Origin: Oscheius dolichura
Taxonomy: Eukaryota > Nematoda > Chromadorea > Rhabditida > Rhabditidae
Reading direction: 5' to 3'
Assembly (NCBI GenBank): GCA_932521035.1
Contig: OW051493.1
Span: 4,216,001 to 4,280,000, forward strand
DNA length: 64,000 nucleotides
The notes beneath the pieces are model-generated. The model searched no databases and was not told the origin of the DNA. It saw nothing but the letters and a program-made list of their open reading frames with translations. Each line of letters opens with the position of its first letter. Position 1 is the stretch's first letter. This document shows positions 1-11,651 of this stretch, in pieces. The position numbers and the translations under genes were made by a program.

Positions 1-264
1 CACTCGAAGGGTAAAGCTAATCGTGGTCTACGGGGGACAGGGGAAAGAGGAGAGGGCACCCTGCAAACAAGAAACAACACAGGGGTCGAGGTAAAGGCCG
101 GGAAGAATCACAGGAGACCCGACAGAGGGCGCGGGGACAGTCCTTCTGAAGGGAGAGGAGGGAGGAGGAGGGCATTCAAGACTCTTCGCCAATCATCTCA
201 TCCAGGCGTTCAGGGATGGACAGATCAGCAATGATTGAACCGCAACGACTCTCCTAAGCCAAGT

Positions 265-3163
265 TTACAATAAGAACAGAAGATGGGAACATACTGCTCG
301 ACTGTTAGATTCACTCCAGTTGGGAGAGATGAACCTGCGCTGGCTGGCCGCCGACCGTTGTCTCGGGGTGTCCTCCTCCACGACCTTCTCCAGGCCGCTG
401 AACTCGTCGGCCATATTCTCATGGAGAGAAATGCTATGGGTGGCTTCCTTTGGAACGCCCCAGCCGTAGCAGGCTCGAGCCTCTGTTTTCAAAAAGGTGA
501 CTGCGTCCTGAAATGAATGGGCCATCTACCCTTATAACATATAAACTCACGTCTAGGGTCTCGGGCAGTGGTTTTTCACTCGTCTCAGGAAGGAGGGAGA
601 CGAGCATACCGGCGAAGAGGGAAAAGATGGCAAAGATTATCATAGGAACGATAGGAAGGGAAATATTGGAGAGGAGGGCGATGTAGGAGGAGATGCCCGA
701 GCCGAAGCGGGCCACCATCGAGGTCATCCCGACGGCCGAGTTGCGGATGATGGTCGGGTACAGCTCGGAAGTGAATATGTACAGAATATTGAAGGCTCCC
801 TAAATGGATTAGAATAGATAAAGGAGGAAAAGAGGTGTCACCTGAATGAATATTTTACCGATCATCATAAAGAACAAAGCGAACATATAATGATGAGCAA
901 CCACGGCCAGCATGGCGATTATTATGGCTATCCCACCGCCGACGAGGGTCAGCTGCTGGGCTCTGGATATTGTCTTATTTTATAGGATGGAGTCTAGAGA
1001 CGAACCTTTTTCTCCCGTACTTCATGAGCCAGACACAGGCGAAGAGGGTCGGAATTTCAATAAAACCAGCAACGGCGTTGTTGAGAAAGAAATTACCAGT
1101 AAAGAGTACACGACCGGGGGCGGATTGGTCCGAAAGGGCTGAACCGGGAGGATGAGGGAGGCCAGGGGGGGAGGGCCTACCTATGACTAAACCGTAGTAG
1201 ACGAGGGCGTTAGCTACAAAAATGACACAGATAATGATAGTCCGGTAGCGGAGCTCGACGGTCTTGAATAGATCCATCAGACCGACTTTTCCCTTCTTGT
1301 TCAGATGTTTCTCCCTGTGACAGACGAGCTCGAGGTCCGACGGAAGGGAGCCTTTGTTTATTCGACACATATTGAAGGGGAACGGCGGCGTTCTAAACAA
1401 TCCTCTATTTTTGGAAGGCTCGCGACAACTGACCTGCAGGCCTTTCGGATGACTTCCTCGGCCTCGTTGACTCGTTCCTTGACCATCAACCAGCGGGGGC
1501 TCTCCGGGAGGGAACAGATCAACAACACCGCTCCGAAATGTAGTCCCGCGGCTATGACTTGGACTGTCTTCCAACTTTTGGACAAGTAGGCGATCAGCGC
1601 CAGGAGGGCGTATCCCATGGCCCAAGGCACTTGGAGCATGCTGCCGACCATCGCACGATACGGTGTTCCTATAGGAAGATAGGCCCTATTCCTTGAGAGC
1701 CTCACCTGTGATCTCCATACACAAAGTATAGGCGGCCAGGTCAGCGGCCTCGTTGCAGACGGCACTACAGAAACGGATGAATAGGAACATTGGATAGTAG
1801 GTGGTGTAGGGGAGGAAGACACCGAACATGGAAGAGAGAATGCCGAAACCGATGACTGTCGGCTTACGACCGAAGCTAAAGAAAACGTAAAAAGGGAATA
1901 GGAGAGGACTGACTTGTCACTGGCCCATCCTCCGAAAACACAACCTACAAGGTACCCGAAGGAGTAGAAGAGATGGGCGTGGCCCTTCATCAGGTAGTCG
2001 CCACAGACAAGGTTCCAGTCCGTCACTATTGTTTCCCTCATCACCTGAACTCATCCCTAGATAAAATAAGAAAGACACTTACGTCAGATTTGTAGACGTA
2101 CTTGGCACACGGCGTGATGGTCACGTTGTCCATGAAGGCTGCCTTCTTGGCCTCCTCCAGGGGCATCATCCGCAGCTCCTTGTATCTATCCGGTGTCCTC
2201 GCGTAGTAGTGACACTAAACATGTAATTCGAATAGAAGGAAGTGCCTCTAACCCGATCTCTCTCATAGCCATTGCTGCCACCCACACTGGGGAAGACCAT
2301 GGACAGCTCCTGGACCTCGTCCAAGCCCCAGAGATAAGAGGTCGTGTCGTTGGCGTCGAATCCTGGCACTTGACAGTGATGATCCGGATCATACATCATA
2401 TAAACAACCTAATCTTTCTCTCTTTTTATTTATTTTAAGCAGCCTACGTTTAGATTGAACATGGCGTGTGGGATCTGCTGCATCGCGATGAGAACATAGA
2501 TCCAGATCTGCCACCACGAGCAGCCACCGATGATGTTCAGAATGCCTTCGAAGTCGACGGGGTCCGTGAAGCGCCTCTCCGTCTTCGAGGCCTCCTTGTA
2601 TTTCAGTTGCATTTTCTGGTGTTGTTCCCGGATCTCTCGAGTGGAAAACGACGCCTTATGAGCCCTCCTGAAATAATTTGTGACGTCACCGGTCCAAGCC
2701 GGCTGCTTACCCCGATGCTCCTCCGGCTATACTCGTGGTAAAGGACATGTCCGACATGTACATGCTGCTCTTGGGCGTCGGCGGCCCGTCCCCTATGCCG
2801 GATCCCGCGTCGTCGTTGAACCCTGAGCCCGACGCTATCCCACTATCATTCTTAAATGCCCGATAGATCTGAAAATCACTCTGTCCGAGAGAGAGAATCC
2901 CTTGCCTGAGGAAGTGCCGTGTCGCTAATGGCAAACATTGGGGCGAGATTCATATTCTCGGGCATCTCGGCCAGGGCCGGCTCACTGTAGATCAGGGGGC
3001 ACATGCCGATCTGGGGCGAGGGGGAGCGAGGGGTGTCCGCCGGCTCGGGCGACTTGGCCTCATGCTCCTGGTGCTCTGGTTGGATATTTCCAACGGAATT
3101 AGAAATGGACGGGGTCAGGAGACACTTCTTCTCGTCCTCCCCAGCTTCGCCGCCGGGAGCCAT
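265..3163 (-). CDS. SLC22-type organic ion/carnitine transporter (MFS)
   Basis: Thirteen exons splice into roughly 790 codons. The ATG is at 3163 and the TAA at 265-267. An unusually long, Ser/Pro-rich N-terminal cytoplasmic stretch of about 190 residues precedes the first membrane helix (IIGGCSWWQIWIYVLIA). The extracellular loop after it holds FNLNVVYMMYDPDHHCQVPG with paired Cys, as in organic cation transporters. Family landmarks follow in order: DNFGRKPT in the TM2-3 loop, PESPRWLMVKER in the central loop, YGRKR in the TM8-9 loop and ELYPTIIRNSAVGM before TM11. In this family such proteins move organic cations, anions or carnitine across the plasma membrane; the substrate here cannot be told. 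Introns are 37-55 bp. The first is a GC-AG intron (2869-2905), all others GT-AG. The C-tail is hydrophilic. The identity is firm; exact exon edges near 960-1200 are less so. Confidence 0.9.
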
Positions 3164-6100
3164 CTCTGCAATTGGGCCGTCTATTTGTGTGTTCTGTTCT
3201 TTGCTCTGCCCTTATCTTCCCTCTCTGACCGGGACGAGAGTCAGGGTGAGAGAAATGGGATGAAAGTAAAAACAAACCAATCGATGGCGACGATTGCTTG
3301 TTGAGGCCAAATTCTAAAGAACGACAAAATATTTACAGGGACAATAGCTGGTCCCACCTGCTCGTGTTTTGTGGTAGGCGGGAAGTATCGCCACCACAGG
3401 GCGGTCAACCCCACATTCAGAGGAAGAGCTCTGAAAGGAGACGGATCAGACGGAGACGGGGGATGAGATGGGTAATGAGACAGATTAGCAATGTGAGCCG
3501 GGAGAGACGTCACCGCCGGCGACGACTCCCTTTCCACGAGGGGTACGGCCAATTCGAGCGAGAGTGTTTAGAAAAGGGGGAAATAAACACGGGGAGATTC
3601 AGCTGAATTTTAGGAGATCTCTTTGGAGGAGGAGACGAAGGCGGGCACTCTTTGAAGAACAGGGATTCCTTGGAGAGGATAGTGCGGTACGGACAGAGGA
3701 CCAGAGATCGGCGGTGGAAAAGAAAACCACCGGGGTAAACAGAACCTACCGGCTTATTGAAGCACTACACGGTCAAGACGGGAAAAAGTATGGATCGACG
3801 GGGCTGGATCAAGCAGTAGAAAATCATAAACAGGCGAGGAAATGGGCAGACGCCGGCTTCTCATTACACCCTGTGGGGGACACCCCGGGGACACCCGTGC
3901 TGTGTGTGACCCGAGCCACTCAAAAGGGGGAAAGCCTCGGTTTATAGCTTTTCTGGGACCGGCCAGTCAGCTGGTATCAGTGGATTGGTAATCGGACAGG
4001 GGGAACACATCGATGAGCAGGATCGGCACGAGGACCCGGCCGGCTATGCTTTCGATTGCTGCAACCGTAATTGCTTTCGCGCCGGGACCCCGCCTTCAGC
4101 AATTGGGAAAAAGCTGAGAAATTACATGGGAAAATACATAAAAAGAGAGGGAAATAGCCTGAAAAATGGGAGAAGACTCTGGGGAGAGTAGAAAAAAGAA
4201 CAACTGAAGATAATTTGCCGAGTCTTTTGAACGGCATCCTATTTTTAAAAAGATACTGTAATTAAAAATTAGTGACACTCTAAAACTGAAGGGGTCTTGA
4301 AGAGGGAAAATGTAAAATTAGAAATATTTGAAACAGATAGGCAGGAACAAAATTATTGCCGAAAAAAGGTCGAAATGAAGAAAAAGTCGGGCTCGTTGCA
4401 ATATTGAAATTGCTCCCATTCGGAGCCGAAAAGGGCCGAAATTCATTAGCAAAAATAGCTTAAGAAATTGAGCCCCATTGTGCCTGTGGCCTTTTCGCGT
4501 ATTGTGTCTTAAAAAATCGGCTAGGGGCCCCCATCTTGCCGGTGTCCATAATTGGTTCGCACTTGGGGCCGTCTGCTCCAACTTTGGCCCCCCGCTCTCG
4601 TCCTCCTCCCGCCGATTTGTCGCTCCCCCGTACGTCCCCAGTCAGTCACTTTTTTGTGCCTTCACAATTAAAGCCGAGTCGCGGTTTTTGTCGTCGCGAG
4701 CGTTCGTTTTTTGCCCCGGCGAGCGTGTGTTTTTTGCATGGACTCGGCCAACACGGCCGCGGGGCCCGTCCGTCCGTTCCCCCGTTCTACACCTCCCTTT
4801 TTTCTACTTTTCTCGGCCTATCTTCCGACCAAATGATCAATCTGGCAAATGCACTGCCTTTTTCTGCCATAACTAGGGGTAATTTCATCGCGGACCGTAT
4901 TGTCCTGGGCACAGGAGCACGCGTTCCCCTCCGGATAACTCAATTAGTCCTCAGGGTGTCTCCTCCTTCCTGTTTCTCCAGCCTGTGTTTTGATCTTTGC
5001 TTACTCCGGTTGTTATGAGGAATTGTCTCGTTTTCCCAAAGGATAACCGACCTTTTCAAATAATATGGCCTTTTATCAATCATCTTATCCTCTCTTTCGA
5101 AAGGCCGAAGTGCTGGGGGACGAGGGCCGGGGGATAACAAGAAAGGAGGAAGTGACACATTGTCACATCATTATTATTTATTAGGAGGAAACCTATTAAA
5201 ATGATAATTCTAAGTTCCCCTCTGAAATTTGATGATTGGCTTATGAGGAGAGGGAGACAGACAAAACATCCGATTTCTTTTCCATGTTTTCCGTTTTCCG
5301 TCTGCCGGTACCGGGCAGACGCTGGTTCATAAGTCTTATTATTCCGGATTGTTTTAATATAGACGGACTACTATAGAAAAAGAAAAGGAGGTGGGAAAGC
5401 AGAGAAAGAACGAGAAATAACAAGAAGCGGGCTGTTATAATCAACAGCGAGCCGTCCTCCAGGGGATCATCAGTTATTTAGGGAACAATGTTCGTCGGAC
5501 CTGTACCTCTTTATTTTAACTGGAAATGGCTCGCTTGTTATTTAGTTGATTAACCACAGCTGACGAGCACACGAGGGGATTGACAAACTTCTCTGTCCAC
5601 TTTCCCGGCCCCTCATAATCACACGGTTCCCTCGTCCCTAATTGGCCATATTCTCAGAGATCCGAACCAGTAACGTCCCGGTCCGTGTCTATCCCGGTCT
5701 TTTTTCTCTGCCCCGCTGGCCCATTTCCAATTTCGTCGTGTGACAAAAAAGAGGAGTGACTCAACACGGAGAGACGGATCATACGAGGGGAAGTGCACCT
5801 GTTCCCTTCTAGAGGAAAAAAGACCCGAGAGAAGGCCGGCCGTCTTCTTCTGTCCCTCTTCTGCCCCCCTCTCCTCCCTGCCGATCCCCCAGCTCATCCT
5901 CCATCGATCGACCCCTGGTTTCTGCTGTCTGTCGTTATCAGCCTTTTTCTTCAGTTTTTTTGTCGTCCGCTTGCTTTTTCTTCGGCCGATAGCGCGCCGG
6001 ACCTCCAAACCGACGACCTCTATTTCTTTTGCTTTGCTTGTTCCTCTCCCTCGCGTCTCCGAAGTTTTGTTCTTGCTCTAGTTGCAGTTCCTACTAGTGG

Positions 6101-8190
6101 GTCAAAAGAGCCCAGTGGTAAATGACCCTCTCTAGAGACAGAGGCTGCCTTCTTCTCATCCTCCCGTCCCCCAAATCTCAAGAATCCGTTCTTTGGACAG
6201 TCGAGAGTTTGCGAGATGACATCTACAGAGGCCCCTTTTTTGAACTTCGGGTAAATGAGCGTCGTTATCATGGCCGAGAATGACTGAAAAAGTGTTGGCT
6301 GTCAGTCCACTTTTTTCTGTCCTCATGTGATGATCCGCGTTATTACGTCTCCTCCTCTGTCAGAATATCAAGGGACAGAAAAAGGCGGCCGAGTTGTTTC
6401 GAAGAACTAGTCACAAGAGATGACTCATCGACTGCAACTGGGTGGCTCGAGCTCCTTCTTGAAAACGGCGAATATTCCCACAATAGTCCCCACCCCGGTC
6501 CAGTCACCATGGTTTCCATCTCATCGAGCCTGGCCCCCCGAGGGTAGCCCCGAACCTTTTTGATCTCGGACCCCTTCCAGGCGTCTCTGATGACGGCATC
6601 CTCCTCGTCCCCGTCTTCTTCATCTCCCCAGCATGACCCCGTCGCTTTTTCCTCGTGTGCTCAGCACGGCGTTTTTGAGCTTTCGCGTCTCTCCCTCAAC
6701 CGCCCGCTCTTTCACTTTTCGCCTTCGCCGCTGGCTTTTTTTTCCAACTGGGAACGAGTTCGCCGCTCTTTTTCCCGAATAAATTCCCTTGCTGGCCCCG
6801 CGGTTTTCTCTACCCGGGGAGAAGACGCCCCCTCCTACTACTTTATAATATTTGGCGGTTTATCTGAATTTCGAAAGGAGAGAGAGAGACAGTCTAGAGT
6901 TTGGGTTCGAGAGGTAAGATTACAGAGAGGGCCAAAAAACTCTAATTGGCTCGTGCTAGGCTTATTATTCCCCCGCCTCTTCGAAAAAAAAGAGGCAGAG
7001 AGACAGACCCTTAAAATTAAAGGAGGGAAAGAAGTACGTGAACAAAGAAGAGTTCGAAGTGTCACTTTTTGTGATTCACTCACCGTCAACCAGTCGTCTC
7101 CCCCTCTGCCCCCCAACAGTGCCCCCTTTCCTCGGTGCCCCCTCTCTTCCATCAGGGCCCATCTCTCCCATCTCCCCCATCTCCCCTCATCCTCCCTCCA
7201 GTCCCGTCATCCATCGGCCCGTCCCGGTTTTTCGCTGTTGTGTAATTTCTCTCTCCGGGGGCAAAAAAAGGAGCGCATTGATCCTCTCGTTCCCGTTTTT
7301 TTGGGCCTTTTTCCCCTCTACAGTAGGAAAAGTGGCGGCCTTGTGCTCTGCCCCGACGTGGGGCTTTTTCTTGCCGGTGCCGCCCGGCACACGGCTGCGT
7401 CTTTTTGTCGGATGAAGCAATTACCTCACCTGGAGGATAATGAGCATCCTTCGGCGGTTATCAGACAGAGAGCTTCTCCTCCTCTCTCTCTCTCTCTCAT
7501 CCTGTTAAAGGCCTCTGCCATGTTTTGTCAATAGGAAAAAGAAAGATTTTACGGGCCATAATTATTCCAAGTATACTGCCGTATTTCCCCATTCCCTGAG
7601 CAAAAAGAGCGCGTTAGAGTGGATAAAAAAGGGACCGAATGTTCTGTCGATTATTGTACGGGGAATGGGACACAATGGAGCCTTTTTACACGCTGCCCAA
7701 CTTATCATCCCCCTTCTCTCTCAAGCGAGCGAGCCCACTACTCATCCCCCCTTTACCACGGCGTCCCCTTTAACGGCGACGTGTGTCGGCCTCCCCCCGA
7801 TAGCCGTGTGATAATTGTCAGCCCATCATTCATTATTTTGCGAGCTCTCCCATCCGTTTCTTTTGTTTAAGACGTCCCCATTTTCCCAGCTGGTCATCGC
7901 TTCTTATATTCGCGCGCGCACTGTTTTTGCCTTCCGCCGTCTCCGACCATTCAATCGTTGCTTTTTTCCCGTCAAAACCCCTACGCATCCAGGCTGACTC
8001 TCTTCTTCTCCCGTTCCCCCTCTCCCTCCGGCCACTCTCCTCCAGCTGTATTCTGATTCATCTACTCTCTCTAAAAACTCTCACCCCTCTGTCTTACTCG
8101 TCTTACTCGTCCCACTCGTCTCTTCCAGGGCCACGCTCTTTGGGGGCTATCCAATAGCCGACTCCTGTAAGGAGAGAGACCTCTGAGGTC
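3164..8190. other. Long intergenic region between divergent genes
   Basis: About 5 kb lies between the 5' end of the SLC22-type gene and the 5' end of mab-10, so promoters of both genes should lie here. I see no splice-supported coding exons on either strand. The longest open frame (6560-7534, +) is Ser/Pro/Phe-rich, follows a pyrimidine-rich strand bias and has no recognisable domain, so I do not call it. Near 8118 a pyrimidine tract ends in TTCCAG, a possible splice or trans-splice acceptor for mab-10. Confidence 0.6.
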
Positions 8191-9878
8191 ATGTCCAGTC
8201 CATATGATGGGCCTGCTTCTTCCTCGACGAGCCCCCGGCTCCTGATCAAAGAGGAGGCGAAAGAATCTCTCGAAGAGATAAAGTCACAGCTCACGCCTCC
8301 CGAGGATCGCAAGCTCATCTCCACCCCGGAGCTCCTTACCAAGCCCTCGTGAGTTATCCTTTTCTCCCCTTTTTATCCCCAATAAAAATGGCAAAAATAA
8401 AGAGATTACAGCACTCCAAAGCCGTTGACACAGCCCACGTCGTTCTCAGAATGGCAACTGCTGGCCGTACTACAACGGGCCAACCTTGTACAGTATTACG
8501 ACACATTCATAGCCCAAGGTGGGACTGTCTCTATCCGATTGAGAATACTCTTCAGGCGGCGATGATATCAACCAGATAATGCAGTGCGACGAGCAAGAGT
8601 TCCTAGAGATAATGTCGCTAGTGGGAATGCTCTCTAAGCCACTACACGTCCGTCGCCTTCAACGAGCCCTCACGGTACTATTTACCTCTCCACCTAGGGT
8701 ATTTTAAGTTCTTTAAGGAGTTTTCTAAAGACTCGGCCTCGTTCAACCTGGCAGCCATCCAACATATCGGTGCTCCCCCACCAACTCCTCAATTTCCTCT
8801 AGTTAACCACGACGCCATCAGCTACCTCATGCCAGGTACCCTCATCTTTTGCCTTTTACTTATTCTTCCCTTAGAAATGGCGGGACTAGCGGCCACTTTG
8901 AATTCCCTGACCTCTTCAGCCGCCTCTTCTACGTCTCAGAGCGGAGAGACATCCTCCCCGGTCACTGTTTCGGCTGCACACAACTCGGTAGCGTTGGGTT
9001 AGTCCACGGTTGTGGGTTATTGTAGAGACTGTTAGGGACTGGGACCCCTTGTGCCTCTTTTATTATTCTCCTTTTAAAGACGAGAGATTTCAGCGGTCGA
9101 ACTCCCCTGCTCCTCAAGCCATCTTGTCCAGTCTCCTCTGGCCGCTTCTGGCTCAAACTTCGGAGGCACGGCCAACGTGTGTGCCGGACAGCAGCTGCTC
9201 GTCGATGTCGGCCCCTCCTCAGAAACGGAAGCGAGGTCGTCCAGTCCTCTTCTAGAAGATCCAACCCTAACGGAGGAGCAGTGCTGCCGGATCGCGACCG
9301 CTGCCCAACACGTCTTCGCCCTTGTACCCACACCTTCTCTTATCCAACCCAAACTCGTCCAGAACAAGAAACGCGTCTCCAGGTACAGCCCCTTCTTTAT
9401 TTACAGAGTAACTCTCGCCATTTCAGCGAAGTGCTCGACCTCATGTCCATGTCGGTTGAGCATCCTCACCGGATAGACGAGTACCGAAAGTATTCTGCTA
9501 TCTACGGCCGATTCGACGCCAAGCGTCGCCTAGACAAAGGACTTTCAGTCCACGAGGTCATGGTGAACGAGGCAGCTGCGCAGTTGTGTATTCTGATGCC
9601 TGCCCTGCTCACCCGACGGGACGACCTGTTCAGTCTGTCGAGGAGGGTCGTCAGCGAGGCTGGTCTAACCACGCGGAAGCGGCGACCCACCTCCTCGAGC
9701 CCGGCTCCTTCCCCCAGGGAAGAACAGACTGCGCCGTCTCCCGTCGAGGAAAAGAAGAAGAAAACAGTGCGTCCTCTTTTTTTCACAGTTACAATCCATT
9801 TAGGTGTTCAACGGCTTAGACAGTTGGGCAGCGTCGCGCTACCGGCTGCCGTCTCCCTCCAATCCTGCTCCTCCCTAG
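8191..9878 (+). CDS. mab-10: NAB-family transcriptional co-repressor (MAB-10 homologue)
   Basis: The spliced protein shows both NAB domains. NCD1 includes [19 protein letters not shown], then [19 protein letters not shown] and [23 protein letters not shown]2 includes [35 protein letters not shown] and [21 protein letters not shown] basic Lys/Arg-rich stretch and a short tail follow to TAG at 9876-9878. ATG 8191 is the first after an in-frame stop. In C. elegans, MAB-10 works with the EGR-like zinc-finger factor LIN-29 to end larval programmes in the epidermis; that role is inferred here. About eight exons with introns of 34-63 bp are seen. The junction between about 8986 and 9090 is uncertain and may hold an extra exon. 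A polyA signal AATAAA lies at 10042-10047. A long open frame from 9179 reads through the NCD2 exons but is not the real start. Confidence 0.9.
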
Positions 9879-11084
9879 CGTCTGGTCCTCGTCCTCCTCC
9901 TCCCTTTTGTGATCCTCACCCTAGTCATCCACTACTTTTCCGAGCTTCTGTTCCCCTTTGCTCCAAGCCCTCTCGTATTTGTATCTTGCCGGCCCAGGGC
10001 CCTGTGTCGTAGACATCCATTCAATGGACTTTCCTCATATCAATAAACATATTTCTCTAATGGCCGTGTTCCATCTGCTCATTATGCGGGCCCTGTCTCT
10101 GAATGCCAATGGCTTCTCTCCCTGGCTGGCTAATCTAATGGAGCTCAATGAAAAGCGTCCAATCGCTGCTTCGCCTGCCCCATACGGGCTACAGCCACCG
10201 TCACCGGCTACCGTAGCCTGTCCTCCCTCGGCGGCTCTACTCGGGTGTTCGTCTTCTCGCGTGTCGTCCTATCGTCTCGCGTGCCTATAAATCCGCACAA
10301 TGACCTCCTCTGCTCACGGCTTCTCTCTTTGTCACAACGTCACCCTCAATTAAATGAGCTTTTCTCTTGGAATTCCACCGAGACGCCCTGGAATTACCAT
10401 TTTGATAGCGCCATTACCTCCTAAATTAAGCGACCCTTCTCCCATTCACGCGCTCTCCCCGCTGGTCAGTCGTCCCCCTGCTTCCTCTCCTAGCCGTCTG
10501 CCCCCTTCTCTGACCTGTATAGGGTAGCCTACGTCTTCCCCCTTCAGCTCAAAAAGGCCCCTCTTCTGCCCCCATGAATATTTCACTGGCCGGCTGTCTG
10601 CCGTTCTCTTCCCCCGCAACACAATAAACCCCAACGTGTTATTTCTTTTCCCCTTGAAGAGCGGGAGAGGGAATTTTTAATTGAGAGCATCGATCGGGGG
10701 ACCACGATCGAAATGGAAGGAAATGAGCTGCCATTGTTTGCGTGCGTCCTCCTTGACGCCTACCACCTCAGTTAAGGAGCCCGAGGGTTGTATGACATCT
10801 CGCTCCTGGACGGCGTAAATATATCCGAGACTAATTAGGACGGCAGATTCCATCTCCTGCCCTTTTGCAACAGCCTGCCCCATAAAGCCCCGGCTGAATC
10901 TGTACCGACGCCAGTCATACTGCCCTAATTAAATGTCTGTCTATCAGTCATCCCCCCTATTCAAGGCTCGGCCGGCCGAGAGGTATTCTACAGTGAATAA
11001 TACGGACAGACGATGTTATTGCTCGAGAATACCACTCGGTGGCTAGTTCACAACATTTATTGTTCCAAGTTCGAATAGATTGAC
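9879..11084. other. Intergenic region downstream of mab-10
   Basis: It contains the AATAAA signal of mab-10 at 10042-10047 and, on the minus strand, the AATAAA (11056-11061) of the next gene about 25 bases after its stop. The two genes are convergent. Nothing else with coding or RNA character was found. Confidence 0.5.
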
Positions 11085-11651
11085 CTAGAAGATGAGGGTC
11101 TTATCGCTGACAAAGTCCATATTGGGCATCCGGGTCGGCTGCTCGAAGAGGGTGTCGTCCCTGTCCTCCTCCAGAGCCGACTCCTTCCTCCTCTTCTTCT
11201 CCCGCTTGCACTCCGCCAGGAATGCCTCCTTGTCGTGGGCCGCTCTCTCTGCCTTCCTCGAGGCATTCATCTCCTCCTCCGTCGGCTTCCTCTCCTTCCT
11301 CTCTTCTTTCACCTCGTAGGCCGACGGCCAGTGAAAGCTCGCCGGCTCTCGGTTCTCGATCTTCTTCACTGGCATCTCCTTGGTCTTGGGCTCCTTAGCA
11401 TGGTGTTCCTCCGCTGGGGGTTCCTTTTCCTGCTCCTCCCGTCCCTCTTTGCTCGTTTCTTCGAATTGTGGCGGCTGGGCAGTGGGAGCACTCACGAGGT
11501 CTTCGTGTGATCCAGCGGGACGGACAAGCGCCGGTGTCGGGGCCACGGGAGTTTTCAACATTTCCGGGGGTCTGGGTGGAGGCGCCGCCAGGACACAGTG
11601 CTTTTTGTCGACCGGCTTCTTCTTCGCCGCCTTCGACGGTGTGCAACCCAT
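11085..11651 (-). CDS. Small MGC-start, probably N-myristoylated/palmitoylated charged protein
   Basis: A single-exon frame of 188 codons starts MGCTPSKAAKKK. Gly2 with Ser6 fits an N-myristoylation signal, Cys3 is a likely palmitoylation site, and the following Lys cluster fits membrane binding. The middle is Pro-rich, then strongly charged (Glu/Lys/Arg) and probably helical or disordered. It ends DFVSDKTLIF. I do not recognise the family; its general design resembles acylated scaffold or signalling adaptors of the inner plasma membrane. The absence of introns is unusual among its neighbours. A polyA signal AATAAA (minus strand, 11056-11061) follows the stop closely, which supports a real transcript. 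Confidence 0.75.
   Translation of the reverse strand: MGCTPSKAAKKKPVDKKHCVLAAPPPRPPEMLKTPVAPTPALVRPAGSHEDLVSAPTAQPPQFEETSKEGREEQEKEPPAEEHHAKEPKTKEMPVKKIENREPASFHWPSAYEVKEERKERKPTEEEMNASRKAERAAHDKEAFLAECKREKKRRKESALEEDRDDTLFEQPTRMPNMDFVSDKTLIF

Noticed and set aside
6560-7534. Longest open frame in the window (324 codons, +)
   Set aside because: Ser/Pro/Phe-rich composition follows pyrimidine-rich DNA, no domain, no splice structure; the reverse strand is also widely open.
9179-10012. 277-codon open frame on +
   Set aside because: It contains part of the MAB-10 NCD2 exons in the right frame but its start lies out of frame in the previous exon and its end runs through the last intron.
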